Made by a program: the position numbers and the translations under genes. A DNA stretch of 64,000 nt from NCBI GenBank assembly GCA_946481275.1, contig CAMLMV010000011.1, forward strand, positions 1-64,000, written 5' to 3'. Numbering within the stretch: position 1 is the stretch's first letter; each line of letters starts with the position of its first letter. The notes under the pieces are model-generated. The model saw only the letters and a list, made by a program, of their open reading frames with translations, was not told the origin of the DNA and ran no database searches. Of the stretch, positions 8,785-16,928 are shown piece by piece. This DNA comes from an uncultured Massilia sp. GTDB lineage: Bacteria; Pseudomonadota; Gammaproteobacteria; Burkholderiales; Burkholderiaceae.

Positions 8785-10494
8785 TCAGCGCTCGGCGAGC
8801 GTCGCCAGATAGCCGTGGATCTGCGACACGGCCGCCGCACCCTCGCCCGCCGCCGCGGCCACGCGTTTCGTCGAGCCGGCCCGCAGGTCGCCCACGGCGA
8901 ACACGCCGTCCACGCTCGTCTCGAGCGAGCGGGCGCCGCGTTCCGCGCGCGTGTCGGCGCCCGTCAGCACGAACCCCTTGTCGTCCAGTTCGACCCCGCA
9001 CTCGTGCAGCCAGTCGCTGTTCGGATCGGCGCCGATGAACAGGAACAGCCGGCGCACGGCGAACGATCGCTCGTCGCCGCCGTCACGGCTGCGGCAGCGC
9101 ACGCCCGTCAGGCCGTTGTCGTCGCCTTCGAGTGCCGCGATCTCGCGCCGCGTGTGCAGGTGGATGTTGGGCGTGGCCGCGATGCGCTCGATCAGGTAGC
9201 TCGACATCGTCGACTCCAGCCCCGAGCGGCGCACCAGCATGTGCACCTCGGACGCATGCGCCGCGAGGAAGACGGCCGCCTGCCCGGCCGAATTACCGCC
9301 GCCCACGAGCATGACGGCTTCGTTGCGGCACAACCGCGCTTCCACGGGCGACGCCCAGTAGTACACGCCGCGCCCTTCGAACTGGGCCAGGTTGGGCAGG
9401 TCCGGCTTGCGGTAGCGCGCGCCCGAGGCCAGCACGACGGTCCTGGCCTGCAGGCAGGTGCCGTCATCCATTTCCACCTTCAGCGGCCGCTCGTGGCACA
9501 GCAGGCGCGTGGCTTGCGCGGGGATCGCGACCTCGGCGCCGAATTTCACGGCCTGCACGTAGGAACGGCCCGCCAGCGCGCGGCCGGAGATGCCGGTCGG
9601 GAAGCCGAGGAAGTTCTCGATGCGCGCGCTGGCCCCGGCCTGGCCGCCATAGGAGCGCTGGTCCAGCACCATCACGCGCAGCCCCTCGGAGGCCGCGTAC
9701 ACGGCCGTCGCGAGGCCGGACGGACCGGCGCCCACGACCAGCACGTCGAACACGGTCCCCCGCTCGATGCGGGGCAAGGTGCCGAGGCAGCGGCCCACTT
9801 CGGCCAGGGTCGGGTTCTTGAGCACGAAGCCGTCCGGCAGCGCGACGAGCGGCCAGTCGGACTCGGTGCGCCAGTGCTCGCGCACGAGCTGGGCCGCTTC
9901 CGGGTCCGTGGCTGGATCGCGCCGCGTGTACGGGTAGGCATTGCGCGACAGGAAATTCTCAAGCTCGAACAGGCCCGCGTGCGCGTTCGGCCCGATCAGG
10001 ATGGGGCCGCCCGGCTTGTTGTTGATGAGCTGCACGCGGCGGAGGATGAACGCGCGCATCAGGCGCTCGCCCAGCTCGGCCTCGGCCACGATCACGGCGC
10101 GCAGGCATTCCGCGTCGAGCACGAGGGCTTCCAGCTCGCCCACCGCGAAGCCGTCCGCGAGCGGCGGCCGGCCCGACAATTGCGCCACTTCGCCGCTGAA
10201 CTGGCCGGGCCCGTATTCGACGACCTCGACCCGCTTGCCGAGCGCATCCGTGCGGCTGCACGACAACCGCCCGGACAACACGACGACCATGCCCGGCGAA
10301 TCCACGCAGGCGCGGAACACGGTGGCCCCGTCCGGCCACGTGCGTTGCGTCCCGAAGCGGCGCAGGCGCTTGATGTCGTCCGCGCCCAGCACGGGATAGA
10401 TCTGGTGGCCGCGCGTGGCCAGGTCGATGGCGGCGCGCGCCTCGGAATCGGGCGCGAGGCTGGCGGAGATGAGTTCGGGATCGTGTTCGGACAT
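8785..10494 (-). CDS. FAD-dependent oxidoreductase with cyclic-nucleotide-binding domain (TrxR-like)
   Basis: A 569-residue two-module protein. Residues ~35-165 form a cNMP-binding/CRP-type beta-roll (DGATVFRACVDSPGMVVVLSGRL, GQFSGEVAQLSGRP). The rest is a thioredoxin-reductase-like flavoprotein with the FAD site GAGPSGLATAVYAASEG and the NADPH site GGGNSAGQAAVFLA. Where true thioredoxin reductases have the redox C-A-T-C, this protein reads YYWASP, so it cannot use the usual dithiol relay. Proteins of this architecture are common in soil Proteobacteria and are often annotated as thioredoxin reductases; their electron acceptor is unknown. The cNMP domain may gate activity or simply hold the dimer together. 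Confidence 0.87.
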   Translation of the reverse strand: MSEHDPELISASLAPDSEARAAIDLATRGHQIYPVLGADDIKRLRRFGTQRTWPDGATVFRACVDSPGMVVVLSGRLSCSRTDALGKRVEVVEYGPGQFSGEVAQLSGRPPLADGFAVGELEALVLDAECLRAVIVAEAELGERLMRAFILRRVQLINNKPGGPILIGPNAHAGLFELENFLSRNAYPYTRRDPATDPEAAQLVREHWRTESDWPLVALPDGFVLKNPTLAEVGRCLGTLPRIERGTVFDVLVVGAGPSGLATAVYAASEGLRVMVLDQRSYGGQAGASARIENFLGFPTGISGRALAGRSYVQAVKFGAEVAIPAQATRLLCHERPLKVEMDDGTCLQARTVVLASGARYRKPDLPNLAQFEGRGVYYWASPVEARLCRNEAVMLVGGGNSAGQAAVFLAAHASEVHMLVRRSGLESTMSSYLIERIAATPNIHLHTRREIAALEGDDNGLTGVRCRSRDGGDERSFAVRRLFLFIGADPNSDWLHECGVELDDKGFVLTGADTRAERGARSLETSVDGVFAVGDLRAGSTKRVAAAAGEGAAAVSQIHGYLATLAER

Positions 10495-10580
10495 GGTCGG
10501 CGCCTCGTGGTGGGGTACGCCGGCATGCTAGCGCACTTCGCGCGCGATGTGGACTGGATAAATGTAGGGGTTTAATCGTG

Positions 10581-11738
10581 TCAGTCGCGGGAGCGGACCA
10601 CGGTGAAGCGCCGCTTCAATCGCAGGAACGGCGTTTCGAACGTCCGATACAGCACCGAAGCCACGGCCACGGTCGCAGCAAAGGCGAGCAGCATGCCGAC
10701 GTCGTCGCCGAGGCCCGCCAGCCAGGGTTTGAATTTGTCGTACACGAGCCAGAAGAAAAAGATGTGGGTCAGGTAGAGACCGTACGAAATACGCCCGAGG
10801 TAGACCAGGGGCGCGGGCAGGAACCGCTGCGGCGTACCGAGCGTCGCGATCAGCATGAGCGCCGCGCCGGCCAGCACGAGGCCCCAGCCTGCCAGGCTTT
10901 CGGCCACGGTCGAATGGGGATAATCCGCCTTGATCCCGAACACGGCCGAGGCAACCAGCCAGGCGGCGATGGCGACGATCCACAGGCCGGCCCGCGCGGC
11001 AACAGGCCAGTCGGGCCGGAGGCCGCGCAGGGCCAGCGCCAGCAGCATGCCGCCCGCGAAGAACTGGAAGTGCACGAAGCTGTTGGTCCACTGGCCGCTG
11101 AAGCCCGGGGGCGTCGTGAAGCCGCGGGCATACCAGACGATCACGCCGTACGAGACCGCGAGCACGGCGACGTTGACGGCAATGAGCGCACGGCGCCCCA
11201 GCAAGGCGAGGAATGGAATGACGATGTAGAACTGCTCTTCGACCGACAGGCTCCACATCGGATTGACGGGATATTCGATCCAGCCATTGAACGTGATGTA
11301 CCAGTTCCCGGCAAACAGCATGAAGCACAGCCATTTCGCCGGCGAGTCCGCGCCGGCGCCGGGCAGGACGTGATTCAGCAGAACGAGCCCGAAAAAGACG
11401 AGGAAATACAGGGGCCAGATCCGCAGTATCCGCCTGACATAAAAGGCGCGCACGTCGATGGTGCCGGTCGCGCTCCGTTCCCGTTCCAGCAATTCGGTGA
11501 TCAGGAAAGCACTCAGGAAAAAGAACACCGGCACGCCATACACGCCGATCTGCGTAAACGCATGCACCCAGGGGTGCCGCGCCTGGTCGATGGGCGCCAG
11601 GTCGGTGCGGTGCGTCATGAAGACGAACAGGAACGCGATGAAGCGCAGCACGTCCAGTTCGGGACGGTAATACCGGGGCGCCGCATCCCGTGCGTCCAGC
11701 GCTACCGGCAAGTCCATGGTCGTACGGGCGTCCCGCAT
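10581..11738 (-). CDS. Acyltransferase 3 family membrane protein
   Basis: A 385-residue polytopic inner-membrane protein with about ten hydrophobic segments, matching the acyltransferase-3 (OafA/NodX) family in length and in the opening RPELDVLRFIAFLFVFMTH, where the conserved LDxLR..A and histidine sit. SVEEQFYIVIPFL is another hallmark. Such enzymes transfer O-acetyl or similar groups onto exported glycans such as LPS O-antigen or exopolysaccharide. The gene is alone, so the acceptor glycan cannot be inferred, although a glycan cluster lies 5 kb away. It ends with a cationic tail. Confidence 0.88.
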   Translation of the reverse strand: MRDARTTMDLPVALDARDAAPRYYRPELDVLRFIAFLFVFMTHRTDLAPIDQARHPWVHAFTQIGVYGVPVFFFLSAFLITELLERERSATGTIDVRAFYVRRILRIWPLYFLVFFGLVLLNHVLPGAGADSPAKWLCFMLFAGNWYITFNGWIEYPVNPMWSLSVEEQFYIVIPFLALLGRRALIAVNVAVLAVSYGVIVWYARGFTTPPGFSGQWTNSFVHFQFFAGGMLLALALRGLRPDWPVAARAGLWIVAIAAWLVASAVFGIKADYPHSTVAESLAGWGLVLAGAALMLIATLGTPQRFLPAPLVYLGRISYGLYLTHIFFFWLVYDKFKPWLAGLGDDVGMLLAFAATVAVASVLYRTFETPFLRLKRRFTVVRSRD

Positions 11739-11846
11739 CGTGTCCCCATCGCAAAGTGATCGATGCGGCCGATTCTCGCCCGGCCCGGCCGGTAGTCGCT
11801 AAAAAAAATGCCTCAAAAACTACAAAAAACGGCAGTGCCGGGCGGA

Positions 11847-13001
11847 TTACCGTGCAGGCAGCGCCGCGATCACGCGTTTGGCGAACTCGGCAGGATTGCC
11901 CGCATGCCAGCGCCACACGATCACGAGATCATGCTCGGGAGACACCACGATGTCGTTGCTGCCCGCGCCCAGCGCCGCGAACGCCGCCGGCGGCAGCCCC
12001 GGCAGGTTCTTGCCCTTCGTGTTCAGCCACCACAGGTAGCCGTAGTCGGGCCCATGCGCGCTGGGCGTCAGTGCCTCCTTTACATAGTCTTTGGGCACGA
12101 TCTGGCGGCCGTTCCAATTACCCTGGCGCAGCCACAGATAGCCGAAGCGCGCCATGTCCCAGGAATCGATCCACATGCCGCCGCCCCAGCGCGTGCCGCC
12201 GCTGACGGACGCCACGAGCTTGCCATTCATGTCCACGTAGCTATTGGTGTACGGCACCCACTTCCATTGGCGCGACGCGCCGATGGGGTCCATGACCTCG
12301 TCCTGGAACACGTCCGGGACCGGCTTGCCGAACACGCGCAGCAGCGACAGCGCGAAGCGGTTGATGCGCACGTCGTTGTACTCGTAGAACGTGCCCGGGT
12401 CCTGGAACGTCCGCGGCTTGCGCTCGCCCGCGCCGAACGCGTCATGACCGACGAAGTCCGCGTTCTTGCCCCACATGCTGCCTTCCCACTCGGACTCCTG
12501 CTGCAGGTGGTGCTTCCATGTGACGCGGGCATTGTGCGGCGAATCGTAGCCGCCATCCTTCACGGTCGCGACTACGGGCTGGTCGAGGTCCGCGATCTTC
12601 CCGTCGCGCAGGGCGACGCCTGCGACGGTCGACAGCATGCTCTTCGCCACGGAATACGTGGGGTCGACGAAGTGTGTGTCGCCGAATTCCGCCACGACAT
12701 AGCCCTTGTAGATAACGACGCCATTGGTCGGCGCGCGTTTCGACGGCAGCGAACCGAGCGGCTCGCCGAACGTCTGCCGCTGGTCGGAAAAGTCGCGGGC
12801 GCGCTCCGTCTCGTGCGCCTGCGCGTACGCGACGGCCTCGCGCAGCTTGCCGGCATCGATACCCAGCTGGCCCGACGACTTGTGGGCCCACTCGCCGGCC
12901 GGCGGGAAGTAGGACGGCTCCGCCTTCGGCTTCGGCACGGTCGCCGCGTTCACCAGGGCCGGCGCGCATACGGCCAGCGCGAGCAGCAACCGGCGCTTCA
13001 T
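11847..13001 (-). CDS. Serine hydrolase, class C beta-lactamase/PBP-like fold
   Basis: A 384-residue exported protein with signal peptide MKRRLLLALAVCAPALVNA. The SxxK catalytic motif is S117-V-A-K120 (PTYSVAKSML), and a Y-x-N-like element appears in YEYND. This is the beta-lactamase/transpeptidase-like fold used by esterases, D-aminopeptidases and 6-aminohexanoate-dimer hydrolases, and the SWDMARFGYLWLR stretch is typical of the latter. The start ATG at 13001 overlaps the stop of the CYTH gene (ATGA); upstream in-frame sequence is a shadow of that gene. It is the third gene of a tightly coupled set. I would not predict antibiotic resistance from this sequence. Confidence 0.86.
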   Translation of the reverse strand: MKRRLLLALAVCAPALVNAATVPKPKAEPSYFPPAGEWAHKSSGQLGIDAGKLREAVAYAQAHETERARDFSDQRQTFGEPLGSLPSKRAPTNGVVIYKGYVVAEFGDTHFVDPTYSVAKSMLSTVAGVALRDGKIADLDQPVVATVKDGGYDSPHNARVTWKHHLQQESEWEGSMWGKNADFVGHDAFGAGERKPRTFQDPGTFYEYNDVRINRFALSLLRVFGKPVPDVFQDEVMDPIGASRQWKWVPYTNSYVDMNGKLVASVSGGTRWGGGMWIDSWDMARFGYLWLRQGNWNGRQIVPKDYVKEALTPSAHGPDYGYLWWLNTKGKNLPGLPPAAFAALGAGSNDIVVSPEHDLVIVWRWHAGNPAEFAKRVIAALPAR

Positions 13002-13474
13002 GCCTTGTCCTGCCATTGCGCGTACGGCATCCTGATCAGGCTGGAGTTGTAGTAGCGCTTCTCGCCGGTGACTTCCTGTCCGATCCAGTCCGGCTTCTCG
13101 AACGCCTCGTCCTCGGCATCCAGTTCGATCTCCGCGACGACGAGCCCCGCGTTCAGGCCGAGGAATTCGTCGACTTCCCACGTGTGGCCCGCGTGCTCGA
13201 TGCGGTGGCGGATCTTTTCCACCTGCGGCTGCTCGCACAGGCCGTCGAGCAGTTCCGTCGCGTCCGCCACGGGGATCTCGTATTCCCACTCGCCGCGCGA
13301 TGCCCCCGTGCTTTTGCCCTTGATGGTGATGACGGCCCGCTCGCCTTCGATACGCACGCGCACGGTCCGCACGGCATCGGCCACCAGGTAACCCTGGCGC
13401 ATGCGCGTCGGGACGCCCTGCCCGCGCCAGCCTTCATTCGCGAGCAGGAACTTGCGTTCGATCTCGACGCCCAT
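12998..13474 (-). CDS. CYTH domain protein (triphosphate tunnel metalloenzyme)
   Basis: A 158-residue CYTH-domain protein. The signature ExExK is at residues 4-8 (EIERK), and alternating basic and acidic strands (RVRIEGERAVITIKGK, GEWEYEIP, VAEIELD) line the tunnel. Stand-alone bacterial CYTH proteins hydrolyse inorganic triphosphate or other triphosphorylated substrates with divalent metal. The start is the ATG at 13474, giving MGVEIERKFLL as in other members. It lies one base after the M14 peptidase stop codon and overlaps the serine hydrolase start, so all three are probably translated from one mRNA. Confidence 0.9.
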   Translation of the reverse strand: MGVEIERKFLLANEGWRGQGVPTRMRQGYLVADAVRTVRVRIEGERAVITIKGKSTGASRGEWEYEIPVADATELLDGLCEQPQVEKIRHRIEHAGHTWEVDEFLGLNAGLVVAEIELDAEDEAFEKPDWIGQEVTGEKRYYNSSLIRMPYAQWQDKA

Positions 13475-13475
13475 A

Positions 13476-14600
13476 TCAGTCGTCCAGCGATTGCAGGATC
13501 GGCTGCAGCATCGCGGCACCCAGCGCCGCGCTGCGCGCGCCGTTCCAGCCGACGTACGGATCGGGCAGGTTGGCGTTGTCCTTGAACGGCATCTCCAGCG
13601 TCAGCGACAGGCATTTGAACGTGTGGCCGATGTACTTAGACGCCAGGGTCAGCAGTTCCTCGTTGTACTTGCTCGCGGCATAGCCGTAGACATTCTGGAA
13701 GTCGGGGCTGGCGGCCATGTAGCGCTCGATGAACGCGTTCTGGGCGGCCAGGCGCTCCGGCGTGAAATCTTCCAGCATCTCGCTGCCCGCCACGAAGTTG
13801 TACGGCAGCGCCTCGTCGCCGTGGATGTCGAAGAACATGTCGACGCCCGTCTCGTGGATCTTGTTCTTCACGCACAGCACTTCCGGGCTGCGCTCCAGCG
13901 ACGGCGTCATCCACTCGCGGTTCAGGTTGGCGCCGGCGGCATTCGTGCGCAAATTGCCCCGCACGGATCCATCCGGATTCATGTTCGGCACGATGTAGAA
14001 CACGGCGCGCTGCAGCAGCTTGCGGGAAATCGGGTTCGAATTGTCGAGCAGCGCATCCATCATGCCCTCGACGAACCACTCGGCCATTGTCTCGCCCGGA
14101 TGCTGGCGCGCGATGACCCAGATCTTCTTCTCGGCCTTCGGATTGCCGACCACGACGAGGTTCATGTCGCGGCCGTCGACGGTCGTGCCGATGTCGTGCA
14201 CGCGCGCGATCGGGTTTTCCGCCACTTCACCGAGCAGGCGCAGATGGCGCTCCCAGGTGTAGGGCTCGAAATAGGCGTAGTAAATGCTGTCCAGCTCGGG
14301 GGTGTGGTTGACGGTCATGACCTGGCCGTCGAATGATGTCGGAACCCGGAACCAGTTCTCGGTGTCGTAGCTGGCCGCCACCTGGTAGCCCTCGAAGCCC
14401 TTCGGATACGTCGCCTGGCCCGCGTTCAGGAAGCGGATCGTGCAGGCCTGGCCGCGCGCGCCCTGCAGGCGGAAGTGGAACCACTGGTGGATGTCGGCTG
14501 CGGAATCCTTGCGCAGCTTGAGGTCGATCTGGCGCGGGTCGGTGGCCTGGACGACGTCGATCGCACCGGAATCGAACAGCTGGCTGATCTTGATGGGCAT
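13476..14600 (-). CDS. M14 family zinc carboxypeptidase (cytosolic carboxypeptidase-like)
   Basis: A 374-residue protein with the N-terminal beta-sandwich plus M14 catalytic domain found in bacterial relatives of cytosolic carboxypeptidases (Nna1/AGBL). Zinc ligands H167 and E170 lie in ARQHPGETMAEWF, and the third ligand histidine is in DMFFDIHGDE. NPDGSVRGNLRTNAAGANLNRE is the usual substrate-arginine segment. No signal peptide is seen, so it acts in the cytoplasm, probably trimming C-terminal residues of peptides or proteins. The start at 14600 (MPIKISQLF) is chosen because the upstream extension lacks family character. It leads a coupled M14-CYTH-serine hydrolase operon. Confidence 0.9.
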   Translation of the reverse strand: MPIKISQLFDSGAIDVVQATDPRQIDLKLRKDSAADIHQWFHFRLQGARGQACTIRFLNAGQATYPKGFEGYQVAASYDTENWFRVPTSFDGQVMTVNHTPELDSIYYAYFEPYTWERHLRLLGEVAENPIARVHDIGTTVDGRDMNLVVVGNPKAEKKIWVIARQHPGETMAEWFVEGMMDALLDNSNPISRKLLQRAVFYIVPNMNPDGSVRGNLRTNAAGANLNREWMTPSLERSPEVLCVKNKIHETGVDMFFDIHGDEALPYNFVAGSEMLEDFTPERLAAQNAFIERYMAASPDFQNVYGYAASKYNEELLTLASKYIGHTFKCLSLTLEMPFKDNANLPDPYVGWNGARSAALGAAMLQPILQSLDD

Positions 14601-14687
14601 GGGCGGGTTCCTCGAAAAACGGTCAAAGACCGCATGATAGCCGAGCCCACGCCCGCCGGCCATCATGGTCGGCGGGGACCGTTTCCG

Positions 14688-15089
14688 TTACGCGTCGAGG
14701 TCGATCAGGTCCTTGCTGTAGGCCAGCATGATCTGGCGCATCAGCTCGACGTTGCTGCGGTCGAGGACGACGGTCAGGTCCGGTTTGCGGTCGAGGTTGT
14801 ACGTCATGCTGATCTTGCCCGGCAAGACCTTGCACTGCACGGTGAACGCGCGCGGGATGTTCGGGTGATCCCAGTCCCACTGGGTGATCTGCGGGCCGGG
14901 CGGCGGCGGCTGCAGTTCCGGATCCTGGTTGACCGGCAGGTGCTTGAGGAGCCAGAACACGATCGATGCCGGCACAAAAATGGCGACGTCGCTTGCGCCG
15001 TGTGCGGAGAACTTGGTCAACAACAGGTTGCCGACCCGGTCGCACGACATGGACATGCTCTTGACTTGACGGATGACCGCTGATTTCAC
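14688..15089 (-). CDS. Hypothetical protein, 133 residues
   Basis: I do not recognise this protein. It starts at GTG with AGGAAA placed 7 bases before it. A hydrophobic stretch around ASDVAIFVPASIVFWLLKHLPV could be a membrane helix or a buried core. A proline run (LQPPPPGPQITQWDW) and a C-terminal beta-rich part (FTVQCKVLPGKISMTYNLDRKPDLTVVLDR) follow. The frame has normal third-position GC and a sensible composition, so it is probably real. It is monocistronic, with the convergent-side M14 gene 88 bases downstream. Confidence 0.6.
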   Translation of the reverse strand: MKSAVIRQVKSMSMSCDRVGNLLLTKFSAHGASDVAIFVPASIVFWLLKHLPVNQDPELQPPPPGPQITQWDWDHPNIPRAFTVQCKVLPGKISMTYNLDRKPDLTVVLDRSNVELMRQIMLAYSKDLIDLDA

Positions 15090-15168
15090 GACGATTTCCT
15101 ATGGGCTAAGTGGTTGAAAGCCCGAGGATTTTACCCCATCCCATTTAAGAATTGTGTTAAAGAAATGC

Positions 15169-15193
15169 AAAACGGGGAGCTCGCGCTCCCCGT
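15169..15193 (-). terminator. Intrinsic terminator of the KGG stress-protein gene
   Basis: On the minus strand ACGGGGAGC-GCGA-GCTCCCCGT is followed by TTT, 50 bases after the stop codon of the stress-protein gene. Confidence 0.75.
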
Positions 15194-15242
15194 GTGGAAT
15201 CTTGGCAGACGGACGGCGCCGCCACCGTCCCGTTGCGTGGGA

Positions 15243-15485
15243 TTACTGCTTGTTGCCCTTGGACGAGCTGCGCGACGACGAGCCCGAAGCCGACTGGCGG
15301 TTGCCATGGCTCATGCTGCCCGCACGACGTGCCTCTTCCGACGTGAATTCGTGGGCGGTGCCCTTCTGGTGGGCGGCCTTGCCGCCCTCGCTGGCGATCT
15401 GGCGCTGACGCTCCGGATCCATCGATGCGAAACCGCGGTTTTTGGTGCCGCCGCTTTGTTTGTTGCCTTGATTGCTGGATGCCAT
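15243..15485 (-). CDS. KGG-motif general stress protein
   Basis: An 80-residue hydrophilic protein of the KGG/GsiB-like family. RGFASMDPERQRQIASEGGKAA and the HEFTSEEARRAGSMS repeat carry the two family motifs. It is glycine/serine-rich and predicted disordered, and such proteins accumulate in stationary phase and desiccation. The start at 15485 has GGAGAG about 8 bases before it; the upstream frame is not needed. Its C-terminus, HGNRQSASGSSSR, is nearly copied in the divergent gene at 15779, even at the DNA level. The two genes share a 293-base divergent promoter region. Confidence 0.88.
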   Translation of the reverse strand: MASSNQGNKQSGGTKNRGFASMDPERQRQIASEGGKAAHQKGTAHEFTSEEARRAGSMSHGNRQSASGSSSRSSSKGNKQ

Positions 15486-15620
15486 GATGTTCTCTCCTCG
15501 TTGCAGTTGAAACCGCCGCGTCCTGCGGCAGGCCAGCCGATGCTGTCGGATGAGCGCTCGGTCGGAAAACATCTTAGGCATGCCGTCTAGATGAGACTAT
15601 AGGAGCATTTCAGCTGACTT

Positions 15621-15700
15621 TGTAGGACAATGTGACACAGAAAATTCACTCTCGAAACACTACTTCCGGTCGTAAATAACTCGTCGGTAATCGTCCTACA
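15621..15700. promoter_or_regulatory. Divergent promoter region with a spaced 8-base inverted repeat
   Basis: The 293 bases between the KGG gene and the divergent disordered-protein gene contain TGTAGGAC (15621-15628) and its exact reverse complement GTCCTACA (15693-15700), 64 bases apart. They could be paired sites for a shared regulator or the same promoter element serving each gene. An 8-base match over this distance could also be chance, so confidence is low. Confidence 0.3.
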
Positions 15701-15778
15701 TACTCCCGCAACGTCTTCCTATACTGAAGTCTCCCCTGGACGCGCATCATCCCAGTTCCAGATCGAAAGGAGACGACC

Positions 15779-16729
15779 ATGGACGCGAACCAACGCAGCG
15801 AAGCGAACAACCAGACGAACAACGGCGCCAACGAAAAATGGACGCCCGGGTCCGAGGGCGCCAGCGCCGACCGCGGCCAGCCGCTCGACCACACCTATCC
15901 GCAAGGCACCGGCGTACAGCAGGGCAACCAGCAGCGCGACATCATGGGCAGCCAGGGCAGTCAGGGCGGCGTGGGCGGCCGCGAGTACGGCGAGGACGCC
16001 GGCATCCCCGGCGGCTCGATGGAAAACCAGATCAACGGCGGCTCCGGTGCCGTGCAGGGGATCACGGACAGCCACCAGCGCCAGATGGAACAGAAATCCG
16101 GCGCCTACGGCTTGCTGGAACAGGCTGTCGGACACCGTCCGAAAGACTCTGGCGTAGATTTGAACCAGCAACGGGATATGCACCGTGACGTCGTGCGCGG
16201 CAACCTCCCGTCGCAAAGCGCCCGGCAACCCGATTTGCAGGGCGGCTCGCTGTCCGATTCGCGCGGCAACCTGCAGGCCTCCACGCACACGCAGGGCGGC
16301 GGCAAGCACGGCCCGCGCAGCGAACTGCCGTCGCAGCCGCCGCGCGGCTCGATGGGCAACCGCCAGTCGGCATCGGGCTCGACGCAGGGCGGCGGCATGC
16401 CGGGGCCGGGCGCGGCGGGCGGCCATGAAGCCCAGCGCGGCAACACGCAGCTGGACGTGGCCGGCTCGCGCTCGATGTCCAACCAGAACTCGGACGTCGG
16501 CGGCGTGCACCAGTCGAACGACGTGGCCGGTGGCCTGCCGCGCTCGCCGGGCAACACGGGGGCCGCCAGCACCGACCGCCAGGGCTCGCAGACCGGTTCC
16601 CACAACGGCCCGCCCGTGCACGACTCGAACGATGCCGCCGGCGGCTACCCGCGCAGCCCCGGCTTCGCCAACAAGCTGCACGGCGACGACAACATGGACG
16701 ACGATACCGGTTTCAAGCGCAAGCCCTGA
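15779..16729 (+). CDS. Low-complexity, intrinsically disordered Gly/Gln/Ser/Asn-rich protein
   Basis: A 316-residue protein with no hydrophobic segment, signal peptide or recognisable fold. It is rich in G, Q, S, N and charged residues and contains internal repeats such as SNDVAGGLPRSPG (about 243-255) and SNDAAGGYPRSPG. One internal segment (SMGNRQSASGSTQGG) matches the tail of the divergent KGG stress protein. A good ribosome site (AAAGGAGA) precedes the ATG. The composition resembles hydrophilin or LEA-like desiccation-protection proteins, and the divergent arrangement with a stress protein supports that, but no biochemical role can be read from the sequence. Confidence 0.75.
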   Translation: MDANQRSEANNQTNNGANEKWTPGSEGASADRGQPLDHTYPQGTGVQQGNQQRDIMGSQGSQGGVGGREYGEDAGIPGGSMENQINGGSGAVQGITDSHQRQMEQKSGAYGLLEQAVGHRPKDSGVDLNQQRDMHRDVVRGNLPSQSARQPDLQGGSLSDSRGNLQASTHTQGGGKHGPRSELPSQPPRGSMGNRQSASGSTQGGGMPGPGAAGGHEAQRGNTQLDVAGSRSMSNQNSDVGGVHQSNDVAGGLPRSPGNTGAASTDRQGSQTGSHNGPPVHDSNDAAGGYPRSPGFANKLHGDDNMDDDTGFKRKP

Positions 16730-16928
16730 GGTGTTCTTGATCCAGATTCAAGCGCCGGGCTAGTCCCGGAACCCAGCCATTTCGCTCGCGGTCGAACCTG
16801 TCACATTGCCAGACCGCGAGCGAAAGCATGCCAAACCAGAACGCGATTGCACTCGACCTTCGTGCTGCCGCCAGTGCCGCCGCCGGTGCCGCCGCCGGTG
16901 CCGCCATCGTGCCGGCCAGGGAGGCGTC

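Noticed and set aside
16865..16910. Tandem GCCGCC(G)CCGGT units before the first GT4 gene
   Set aside because: Short GC-rich slippage tract; no sign of CRISPR or a regulatory array.
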